This document shows positions 11,661-22,254 of a stretch of 64,000 bases of DNA, one piece after another. The stretch is from Elymus sibiricus. Lineage: Eukaryota; Streptophyta; Magnoliopsida; Poales; Poaceae. The translations under genes and the position numbers were made by a program. Under the pieces are notes generated by a model, which saw only the letters and a program-made list of their open reading frames with translations, searched no databases and had not been told where the DNA came from. Position 1 is the first letter of the stretch; each line of letters opens with the position of its first letter. The DNA is taken from positions 242,831,095-242,895,094 of the forward strand of contig CM077671.1 in the NCBI GenBank assembly GCA_039707655.1, read 5' to 3'.

Positions 11661-13450
11661 TGCTGGAAATATGCCCTAGAGGCAATAATAAAAGTAGTTA
11701 TTATTATATTTCCTTGTTCATGATAATCGTTTATTATCCATGCTATAATTGTATTGATTGGAAACACCGATACATGTGTGGATACATAAACAACACTGTG
11801 TCCCTAGTATGCCTCTAGTAGACTAGCTCGTTGATCAAAGAAGGTCAAGGTTTCCTAGCCATAGACATGAGATGTCATTTGATAATGGGATCACATCATT
11901 AGGAGAATGATGTGATGGACAATACCCAAACTATGAACGTAGCATATGATCGTGTCAGTTTATTGCTATAGTTTTCTGCATGTCAAGTATCTGTTCCTAT
12001 GACCATGAGATCATGCAACTCACTGACACCGGAGTACCTTGTGTGTATCAAACGTCGCAACGTAACTGGGTGACTATAAAGATGCTCTACAGGTATCTCA
12101 TAAGCTATCTGTTGAGTTGGCATGGATCGAGACTGGGATTTGTTACTCCGGGTGACGGAGAGGTATCTCAGGGCCCACTCGGTAATACAACATCACAACA
12201 AGCCTTGCAAGCAATGTGACTAAAGTGTTAGCCACGGGATCTTGTATTACGGAATGAGTAAAGAGACTTGCCGGTAATGAGATTGAACTAGGTATAGAGA
12301 TACCGACAATCGAATCTCGGGCAAGTAACATACCGAAGAACAAAGGGAATAGCATACGGGATTAACTGAATCCTTGACATAGAGGTTCAACCGATAAAGA
12401 TCTTCATAGAATATGTAGGAACCAATATGGGCATCCAGGTCCCGCTATTGGTTATTGACCGTAGAGGTGTCTCGGTCATGTCTACATAGTTCTCGAACCC
12501 GCAGGGTCTGCACACTTAAGGTTCGGTGACGTTTAGGTAGTGTAGAGTTATGTATGGTGGTGACCGAAGGTTGTTCGGAGTCTTGGATGAGATCCTGGAT
12601 GTCACGAGGAGCTTCGGAATGGTCCGGGCGTAAAGATTGATATATAGGAAGTCCCGTTTTGGTCACCGGAAAAGTTTCGGGTACTTCGGTAGTGTACCGG
12701 GAGTGCCGGGAGGGTACCGGGGACCATCGGGAGGGGCCTTTCGACCCAAGGGGCCTCATGGATTGTAGGAGGTGGTGAACCAGCCCCTGGTGGGCTGGCC
12801 GAACCCCCCAACAAGGCCCATGCGGCTGGAGGTGGGAAAACCCAAAGGGAGGAAAGGTGGAAAAGGTTTCCAAGTGGAGAGGAGGAATCCTACTCCTAGT
12901 AGGATTGGAGTAGGACTCCACCTCCCACTTCGGCCGACTCCTAGGAGGAGGTCTTGGCCGGCCAGCCCCTCCCCCGCCCTCCTATATATACTAGAGGTTT
13001 AGAGGTGAGGGCTAACCCTAATTGCCACGTGCTCCCTCTACTTCATCTAGATCGTTTTCTCCTCTAGTCTAGTTCGGCGGTGCTTAGGCGAAGCCCTGCC
13101 GGAATAGTTTCACCACCATCGCCGCCACGCCGTTGCGCTGCCGGAGAACTCATCTACCTCTCCACTCCCTCTTGCTGGATCAAGAAGGCGGAGATCGTCA
13201 TCGAGCTGTACGTGTGCTGAACGCGGAGGTGCCGTCCGTTCGGTACTAGATCGTGATTGGATCGCGGGACGCTAGGCGATTTGGATCACGAAGACGTTCG
13301 ACTACATCAACCGCGTTTCTTAACGCTTCCCGCTTAGCGATCTACAAGGGTATGTAGATCCACTCTCCCTCTCGTAGATGCTCATCACCATGGATAGATC
13401 TTGCGTGTGCGTAGGAAAAAAAATTGTTTCCCATGCAACATTCCCCAACA
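11661..13450 (+). repeat. 5' LTR of the Angela-type element
   Basis: Starts TGCTGGAAAT (the 3' copy has TGTTGGAAAT) and ends CCCCAACA. A TATA-like TATATATA lies at 12985-12992 and is the likely start-site region for transcription. It contains no protein gene. Confidence 0.94.
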
Positions 13451-13451
13451 A

Positions 13452-13463
13452 TGGTATCAGAGC
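13452..13463 (+). other. Primer binding site (initiator tRNA-Met) of the Angela-type element
   Basis: TGGTATCAGAGC, complementary to the 3' end of plant initiator tRNA-Met, one base after the 5' LTR. This is the usual primer of Copia elements. From here to 14682 is the untranslated leader of about 1.2 kb, in which I see no gene. Confidence 0.92.
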
Positions 13464-14682
13464 TAGGTCTATGTGTAGATGAGATCACAAAGGAGTTTGT
13501 GGGTGTTGATATTCAGATTGCTTGCTCCCTTGGTCTTTTCTTGTTTCGGCGGTATTGTGGGATGAAGCGGCCCGGACCAACATTACTCGTACGCTTACGA
13601 GAGACCGGTTCCATCAACTGACATGTAACTTCGTTGCATAAAGATGGCTGGCGGGTGTCTGTTTCTCCCACTTTAGTCGGATCGGATTTGACAAAGGCGG
13701 TCCTTGAGAAGGTTGAATAGCAATTTTTGTATCACCGTTATGGTTTTTGCGTAGGTAAGAATTGTTCTTGCTAGATACCTGTACCAGCCACGTAAAACTT
13801 GCAACAACAATTAGAGGACGTCTAACTTGTTTTTGCAGGGTATGTTGTGATGTGATATGGCCAATTACATGATGAGATATATGTGATGTATTAGATGATC
13901 ATGTATTGTATAGAATATCACGACTTGCATGTCAATGAGTATGGCAACCGGCAAGAGCCATAGGGTTGTCTTTAATTATTTTCGCCGTTTTTGCTTTACT
14001 TTATCGCTATGAGTTAGCAATAGTCCTGGAAGCAATAGTCAGCGCGACAACCTCATGGTGACACATTGATGGAGATCATGGTGTTATGCCGGTGACGATG
14101 GAGATCATGCCGGTGCTTTGAAAATGGAGATCAAAAGCACAAGTTCATGGCCATATCATGTCACTTATAATTTGCATGTGATGTTAATCCTTTTATGCAT
14201 CTTATTTTGCTTAGGACGACGGTAGCATTATAAGGTGATCCCTCACTTAAATTTCAAGATAAATTGTGTTCTCCCCGAGTGTGCACCATTGCGAAAGTTC
14301 GTTGTTTCGAGACACCACGTGATGATCGGGTGTGATAGACTCTACGTTCGCATACAACGGGTGCAAGCCAGTGTTGCACGTGCGGAACACTCGGGTTAAA
14401 CTTGACGAGCCTAGCATGTACAGACATGGCCTCGGAACACAAGAGACCGAAAAGTTGAACATGAGTCATATAGTAGATATGATCAACATGAAGATGTTCA
14501 CCATTGAAACCACCTCAACTCACGTGATGATCGGACTTGAGTTGGTGGATTTGGATCATGTGACACTCGAATGACCGGAGGGATGTCAATTTGAGTGGGA
14601 GTTTTTTAAGTAATATGATTAACTAAACTCATTATCTTGAACAATAGTCTAAGTTGTTTTTGCAAAATTTATGTTGTAGATC

Positions 14683-17600
14683 ATGGCTCGCGCAGTAGCA
14701 CCCCTGAATTTTAATGCGTTCCTAGAGAAAGCTAAGTTGAAAGATGATGGAAGTAACTTTGTGGACTGGGCCCGTAATCTGAGGATTATCCTTACGGCTT
14801 CCCCAAAGAGTTATGTCCTTGATGCACCGCTTGGTGATCCACCCGCTCCAGTTGAGTCTCCAGACGTTGTGAACGACTGGCAGGCTCGTTCTGATGATTA
14901 CTCAATGGTTCAATGTGCAATGTTGTATGGCTTAGAACCGGGACTTCAAAGATGTTTTGAACGTCATGGAGCATATGATATGTTCCTTGAGTTGAAGTTT
15001 ATCTTTCAGAAGAATGCCCGGATCGAGAGGTATGAGACCTCCGATAAGTTCTATGCTTGCAAGATGGAGGAGAACGGGTCTGTCAGTGAACACATACTTA
15101 AAATGTCTGGGTATTCCACACGTCTAGCTGAATTGGGGATGCCCCTTCCAGCAGAGGCGATCACTGACAGAGTTCTTCAATCATTGCCACCTAGCTATAA
15201 GAGCTTCGTGTTGAACTATAACATGCACGGGATGAACAAGTCAGTTGCCGAGCTGTTTGCGATGTTGAAAGTCGCTGAGTCTGAGATTCAGAAGGAGCAT
15301 CAAGTGTTGATGGTCAATAAAACCACTAGTTTCAAGAAGAATGGCAAGGGTAAGAAGGGTAACTCCAAGAAGAGTGGCAAAGCAGTTGCCCCTCCTGTGA
15401 AGAAACCCAAGTCTGGACCCAAGCCAGAAACTGAGTGCTTTCATTGCAAGGGAACTGGTCACTGGAAGCGGAACTGGCCCAAGTATTTGGCTGACAAGAA
15501 GGCGGCCAACAACAAACAAGGTATATATGATATACATGTTATTGATGTGTACCTTACCAGCTCTCATTGTAGTGCCTGGGTATTTGATACCGGTGCGGTT
15601 TCTCACATTTGCAACTCAAAACAGGAACTGCGGAATAGACGGAGGCTGGCAAAGGACGAAGTGACGATGCGCGTGGGAAATGGTTCCAAGGTTGATGTGA
15701 TCGCCGTCGGCACGCTCGCTCTTCGATTACCATCGGGACTAGTGATGAACCTGAATAATTGTTATTTAGTGCATGCGTTAAGCATGAACATTATATCTGG
15801 ATCTTGTTTATTGCGAGACAGTTACTCATTTAAATCAGAGAATAATGGTTGTTCTATTTATATGAGTAATATCTTTTATGGTCATGCACCCAATGTGAGG
15901 GGTTTATTCTTATTGAATCTCGATAGTGATGATACACATGTTCATAACATTGATGCCAAAAGATGTAGGATTGATAATGATAATACCACTTTCTTGTGGC
16001 ACTGCCGTTTAGGTCATATTGGTGTAAAACGCATGAAGAAGCTCCATGCTGATGGACTTTTGGAGTCACTTGATTTTGAATCACTTGACACATGTGAGCC
16101 ATGCCTCTTGGGCAAGATGACTAAAACGCCGTTCTCTGGAACAATGAAACGGGCAAGTGACTTGTTGGAAATCATACATACTGATGTGTGCGGTCCGATG
16201 AGCATTGAGGCGCGCGGTGGATATCATTATTTTCTCACCTTCACTGATGACTTAAGTAGATATGGGTATATTTACTTAATGAAACATAAGTCTGAAACGT
16301 TTGAAAAGTTCAAGCAGTTTCAGAGTGAAGTTGAGAATCATCGTAACAAGAAGATAAAATTCCTATGATCTGATCGAGGAGGAGAATATCTGAGTTATGA
16401 GTTTGGCAGTCACTTAAGACAGTGTGGAATTGTTTCACAATTGACACCGCCTGGAACACCACAGCGTAATGGTGTGTTCGAACATTGTAATCAAACCCTA
16501 TTGGATATGGTGCGATCTATGATGTCTCTTGCCGATTTGCCACTATCGTTTTGGGGTTATGCATTAGAGACAGCTGCATTCACTTTAAATAGGGCACCAT
16601 CGAAATTCGTTGAGACGACGCCATATGAACTGTGGTTTGGCAAGAAGCCAAAGTTGTCGTTTCTTAAAGTTTGGGGATGTGATGCTTATGTCAAAAACCT
16701 TCAGCCTGAAAAGCTGGAACCCAAAGCGAAGAAATGCGTCTTCATAGGATACCCAAAAGAGACAGTTGGGTATACCTTCTATCTCAGATCCGAAGGCAAA
16801 GTGTTTGTCGCTAAAAATGGAACATTTCTTGAGAAAGAGTTTCTCTCAAAAGAATTGAGTGGAGGAAGATAGAACTTGATGAGGTTGTTGAACCTTTACT
16901 TCAACCTGAGAGTAGCGCAGCGCAGAAAGATGTTTCTGTAGAGCCTACATCGGTTGAGGAGGAAGTTAATGATGATGATCATGAAGCTTCGGATCAAGTT
17001 GCTATCGAACCTCGTAGGTTGACAAGGACGCGTACTGCTCCAGAGTGGTACGACAACCCTGTCTTAGAGGTCATGTTGTTGGACAACGATGAACCTACGA
17101 GCTATGGAGAAGCGATGATGGGCCCGGATTCCGAGAAATGGTTAGAGGCCATGAAATCCGAGATGGGATCCATGTATGAAAACAAAGTATGGGCTTCGGA
17201 AGTATTACCTGAAGGGTGCAAGGCCATTCAGAACAAATGGATCTTTAAGAGGAAGACGGACGCGGACGGTAATGTCACCGTCTATAAAGCTCGACTTGTG
17301 GCAAAGGGTTTTTCACAAGTTCAAGGAGTTGACTACGATGAGACCTTCTCACACGTAGCGATGCTTAAGTCCGTCAGAATCAAGTTAGCAATAGCTGCCT
17401 TTTTCGATTATGAAATTTGGCAGATGGATGTCAAAACAGCGTTCCTTAACGGTTTCCTTAAGGAAGAGTTGTATATGATGCAACCAGAAGGTTTTGTCGA
17501 TCCAGAGAATGCTGACAAAGTTTGTAAACTCCAGCGATCCATTTATGGACTGGTGCAAGCATCTCGGAGTTGGAATCTTCGCTTTGATGAGGTGATCAAA

Positions 17601-18665
17601 GCGTTCGGGTTTATACAAGTTTACGGAGAAGCTTGTATTTACAAGAAAGTGAGTGGGAGCTCTATAGCGTTTCTAATATTATATGTGGATGACATATTGC
17701 TGATTGGAAACAATATAGAAATGTTGGAAAACATGAAGGAATATTTGAACAAGAGTTTTTCAATGAAGGACCTAGGAGAAGCTGCTTTCATATTAGGCAT
17801 CAAGATCTATAGAGATAGATCAAGACGTTTAATAGGACTTTCACAGAGCACATACCTTGACAAAGTTTTGAAGAAGTTCAAAATGGATCAGTCCAAGAAG
17901 GGGTTCTTGCCTGTATTGCAAGGTGTGAAGTTGAGTAAGACTAAATGCCCAGTTAATGCAGAAGATAGAGAAAAGATGAGTGTCGTCCCCTATGCTTCAG
18001 CCATAGGCTCTATCATGTATGCAATGCTGTGCACAAGACCCGTTGTCAGCCTTGCCATAAGTATGGCCGGAAGGTTTCAAAGTGATCCAGGAATGGAACA
18101 TTGGATGGCGGTCAAGAATATCCTGAAGTACCTGAAAAGGACTAAGGACATGTTTCTCGTTTATGGAGGTGATCAAGAGCTCGTCGTAAAGGGTTACGTC
18201 GATGCAAGCTTTGACACTGATCCGGATGACTCTAAGTCGCAAACCGGATACGTATTTATTCTCAATGGGGGTGCGGTAAGCTGGTGCAGTTCCAAGCAAA
18301 GCGTGGTAGCTGATTCTACATGCGAAGCGGAGTACATCGCTGCCTCGGAGGCGACGAAGGAAGGTGTCTGGATGAAGGAGTTCATGACAGATCTTGGAGT
18401 AGTGCCTAGTGCACTGAACCCAATGACTCTGTTCTGTGATAACACTGGTTCCACTGCTCTAGCCAAGGAACCAAGGTTTCACAAGAGGACTAGACACATA
18501 AAGCGACGTTTCAACTCCATCCACGATTACATCAAGGAGGACGACATAAATATTTGCAAAGTACACACGGATCTGAATGTTGCAGATCCGATGACTAAAC
18601 CTCTTCCAAGGGCTAAACATGATCAACACCAGAACTGCATGGGTGTTAGATTCATTACAATGTAA
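14683..18665 (+). pseudogene. Angela-type gag-pol polyprotein, inactivated
   Basis: Order: gag from 14683; zinc knuckle CX2CX4HX4C at 15436-15477, whose last Cys codon is TGG (Trp); aspartic protease DTG at 15586-15594; integrase HHCC zinc domain about 16000-16110, then the catalytic core; RT with YVDD at 17682-17693; RNase H to the stop at 18663-18665. Lesions: a TGA at 16366-16368 inside the integrase core (a CGA-to-TGA type change at a conserved Arg position), and a single-base deletion near 16863-16866 that ends the frame at 16870 and moves the rest to another frame. The two halves otherwise remain open, so decay is recent. The protein would make the capsid, copy the RNA and integrate the cDNA; this copy could act only with proteins supplied by others. 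Confidence 0.93.
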
Positions 18666-18702
18666 ATCACATAGTGATGTGAGCTAGATTATTGACCCTA
18701 GT

Positions 18703-18715
18703 GCAAGTGGGGGAC
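18703..18715 (+). other. Polypurine tract of the Angela-type element
   Basis: CAAGTGGGGGAC lies directly before the 3' LTR start TGTTGGAAAT at 18716. It is the expected plus-strand priming site. Confidence 0.75.
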
Positions 18716-20508
18716 TGTTGGAAATATGCCCTAGAGGCAATAATAAAAGTAGTTATTATTATATTTCCTTGTTCATGATAATCGTTTATTATCCATGCTA
18801 TAATTGTATTGATTGGAAACACCGATACATGTGTGGATACATAAACAACACTGTGTCCCTAGTATGCCTCTAGTAGACTAGCTCGTTGATCAAAGATGGT
18901 CAAGGTTTCCTAGCCATAGACATGAGATGTCATTTGATAATGGGATCACATCATTAGGAGAATGATGTGATGGAAAATACCCAAACTATGAACGTAGCAT
19001 ATGATCGTGTCAGTTTATTGCTATAGTTTTCTGCATGTCAAGTATCTGTTCCTATGACCATGAGATCATGCAACTCACTGACACCGGAGGAGTACCTTGT
19101 GTGTATCAAACGTCGCAATGTAACTGGGTGACTTCTAAAGATGCTCTACAGGTATCTCAAAAGGTGTCTGTTGAGTTGGCATGGATCGAGACTGGGATTT
19201 GTTACTCCGTGTGACGGAGAGGTATCTCAGGGCCCACTCGGTAATACAACATCACAACAAGCCTTGCAAGCAATGTGACTAAAGTGTTAGCCACGGGATC
19301 TTGTATTACGGAACGAGTAAAGAGACTTGCCGGTAATGAGATTGAACTAGGTATAGAGATACCGACGATCGAATCTCGGGCAAGTAACATACCGAAGAAC
19401 AAACGGAACAGCATACGGGATTAACTGAATCCTTAACATAGAGGTTCAACCGATAAAGATCTTCATAAAATATGTAGGAACCAATATGGGCATCCAGGTC
19501 CCGCTATTGGTTATTGACCGTAGAGGTGTCTCGGTCATGTCTACATAGTTCTCGAACCCGCAGGGTTTGCACACTTAAGGTTCGGTGACGTTTCGGTAGT
19601 ATAGAGTTATGTATGGTGGTGACCGAAGTTTGTTCGGAGTCCCAGATGAGATTCCGGACGTCACGAGGAGCTCTGGAATGGTCCGGAGGTAAAGATTGAT
19701 ATATAGGAAGTCCCGTTTTGGTCACCGGAAAAGTTTCGGGTACTTCGGTAGTGTACCGGGAGTGCCGGGAGGGTACCGGGGACCATCGGGAGGGGCCTTT
19801 CGACCCAAGGGGCCTCATGGGCTGTAGGAGGTGGTGAACCAGCCCCTGGTGGGCTGGCCGAACCCCCCAACAAGGCCCATGCGGCTGGAGGTGGGAAAAC
19901 CCAAAGGGAGGAAAGGTGGAAAAGGTTTCCAAGTGGAGAGGAGGAATCCTACTCCTAGTAGGATTGGAGTAGGACTCCACCTCCCACTTCGGCCGACTCC
20001 TAGGAGGAGGTCTTGGCCGGCCAGCCCCTCCCCCGCCCTCCTATATATACTAGAGGTTTAGAGGTGAGGGCTAACCCTAATTGCCACGTGCTCCCTCTAC
20101 TTCATCTAGATCGTTTTCTCCTCTAGTCTAGTTCGGCGGTGCTTAGGCGAAGCCCTGCCGGAATAGTTTCACCACCATCGCCGCCACGCCGTTGCGCTAC
20201 CGGAGAACTCATCTACCTCTCCACTCCCTCCTGCTAGATCAAGAAGGCGGAGATCGTCATCGAGCTGTACGTGTGCTGAACGCGGAGGTGCCGTCCGTTC
20301 GGTACTAGATCGTGATTGGATCGCGGCACGCTAGGCTATTTGGATCGCGAAGACGTTCAACTACATCAACCGCGTTTCTTAACGCTTCCAGCTTAGCGAT
20401 CTACAAGGGTATGTAGATCCACTCTCCCTCTCGTAGATGCTCATCACCATGGATAGATCTTGCGTGTGCATAGGAAAAATTTTGTTTCCCATGCAACGTT
20501 CCCCAACA
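18716..20508 (+). repeat. 3' LTR of the Angela-type element
   Basis: 1793 bp, from TGTTGGAAAT to CCCCAACA, followed by the right TSD TTGTC (20509-20513). Differs from the 5' LTR by about 45 substitutions by eye, of which 11 fall in a stretch of about 60 bp around 19628-19688. Confidence 0.94.
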
Positions 20509-20513
20509 TTGTC

Positions 20514-21319
20514 ATCCTTCATATCCAACTCCTCAATTATACAACCATGCTTCCTAGGAGGTTTAGCATGCAAGTTATTAATAATCACACTCGTAGGAAC
20601 AAAGTGAGGAGGTTTGTTTTTAATGATAGGTTCCTTTATTATATCAATGAAGTTTCGGTGCACAATAATCATTTTAAGATCCATGTTGCCTTTACTAGAT
20701 GTGGCACTTTTATTCTTAGGAAAATACATAACCGTTTGATTCCTATGAGGAGAAGTCTTTTCAAAAGTTCTAGCGGAAGAAATGGCGGAACCCAATTTAT
20801 TAATGATTTCTTCCAACTTATCAATTCTAGATGGACTTTGTCCTAACCATTCACTAATCATTGGTTCATTCTATTTTAGCATCTTTAGAATAATTCTCGC
20901 TTTTGAACCAAATTGATTAACTTGATTGTCGATCTTTTTGTCTAAATTTTCAATATGTTCAATGGTAGGCATTTATTCTCAATAGCTTCCAACCTACACA
21001 TAACATCTTCCAAAGTCAATGTAGTTTCATTAATAATGATAGGTGGTGATCCCACTAAATTTCACATAGCATTGAAAGCATCCATGGTGTGACTACTCAA
21101 GAAATTCCCTACGGTAATAGTGTTAAGCACAAATCTATACCAAGTAGTAACACCCACATAAAAATTACGAAGTAGGATAGTAGTTGATTGCTTACGAGTT
21201 GATCTATTTTGAGCATCAGAAATCCTATACCAAGCATCTTTTAAAATTTCTCCTCCCCTTTGTTTAAAATTAAGCACTTCATTTTCGAGAGTACAAGGAA
21301 CAAGAGAAGAACTAGCCAT
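20514..21319 (-). pseudogene. Degenerate gag-like ORF of unit 3, interrupted by Angela
   Basis: Begins MASSSLVPCT at 21319 on the minus strand, with the gag-like FKQRGGEILKDAWYRI and LLRNFYVGV stretch also found in unit 1. A stop near 21063 and another near 20868 break it; the last segment (20861 downward) ends in EELDMKDDN at the Angela insertion, and the missing T and stop codon are found at 11649-11654 on the far side. Like unit 1 it lacks the N-terminal gag part found in unit 2. No protease, RT or integrase is visible. Confidence 0.65.
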
Positions 21320-21465
21320 AACGACAAAGCAAGCAAACTAACAAGTAAAATATGTTTGTGTTTTTTTATAGAAGAAAAATATAAGGCAAAAATAAAAGGC
21401 AAATAAAAATAGAACAAGTGAATGATTGTTTGTATGAAGGGACCTGATGAGAATTTGATGATATC

Positions 21466-21540
21466 TCCCTGGCAACGGCACCGAAAATTGGCAAGTTGAC
21501 GGGAGACTACTTTCGTACCTCCTCCCCGGCAACGATACCG
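21466..21540 (-). other. Two decayed tRNA-Asp-like primer sites of unit 3
   Basis: CCCTGGCAACGGCACCGAAAA near 21467 and CCCCGGCAACGATACCGGAAA near 21523 both resemble the tRNA-Asp primer site plus its flank. Units 1 and 2 have one. A short local duplication or a second recombination scar is likely. Confidence 0.55.
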
Positions 21541-22254
21541 GAAATTTTTTCTGCTACTTGTGAGCTACGTTGGGTTTTCCCCGGAGAGGAAGGGTGAAGT
21601 AATATAGATCTCCGCAAGAATCATGAAGAACATGGTATTGAAGATCAAAGAGAGAGAAGAAGCCATCTAGCTACTAGCTATGTACCCGTAGGTCTGTGGT
21701 AAACTACTCGCACATCATCATGGAGGCAACAAGGTTGATGTAGACGGCCTCCATGATCGATTCCCCCTCAGGCAAAGTACCGAAAAAGGTCTCCGGATGG
21801 GATCGCGCAAGAACAGAGGCTTGCGGCGGCGGAAAAAGTGTTTCGGGTTACTCTCTATTGGTTTTGGGGTAATTGTGAATATATAGAAGTGCAATTAAGT
21901 CAGGAGGAGCTGCGAGAGGCCCACGAGCTCAAGCGGCGCACCCTACCTGCCAGGGCGCGTCCTACGAGCTCGTGGCTCCCTCGTGGGTCTTCTGGCCACC
22001 TCCCGAAGCTTCTAGGGTCTTTTTATGTCCAAAAATAACCCCCGTAAAGTTTCATCCAATTTGGACTCCGTTTCGTATTGATTTTGTGAAAAGTCAAAAA
22101 ATAGGGGGAAAATAGGAACTTCCACTCGGCACCGGGTTAATAGGTTAGTCCCAAAAATGTTATAAAATAGCATATAATTGTATATAAAGTATCCAAGATT
22201 GATAATATAATAGCATGAAACAATCAAAATTATAGATACGTTGGAGACATATCA
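21541..22254 (-). repeat. LTR 3 of the Athila-like array, internally deleted
   Basis: The minus strand begins TGATATGTCTCC at 22254. The outer about 650 bp match LTR 1 and 2, then the sequence jumps near 21605 to the inner end (TTGGGTTTTCCCCGGAGAGG). About 0.86 kb of the LTR middle is missing relative to LTR 2. It abuts gag sequence of a plus-strand gypsy element at 22255. Confidence 0.72.

Larger units (their letters stand above)
11661..20508 (+). mobile_element. Complete Angela/WIS/BARE-type Ty1-copia retrotransposon
   Basis: 8848 bp with two nearly identical LTRs (1790 and 1793 bp), a tRNA-iMet primer site, one gag-pol region in the Copia order gag-PR-IN-RT-RNaseH, a polypurine tract and a 5-bp TSD. 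The LTR start TGTTGGAAATATGCCCTAG and the gag start MARAVAPLNFNAFLEKAK are characteristic of this very abundant Triticeae family. It is nested in unit 3 of the minus-strand gypsy array. By eye I count about 45 substitutions between LTRs (roughly 2.5%), plus three small indels, which would mean an insertion about one million years old under commonly used grass rates. Confidence 0.95.
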
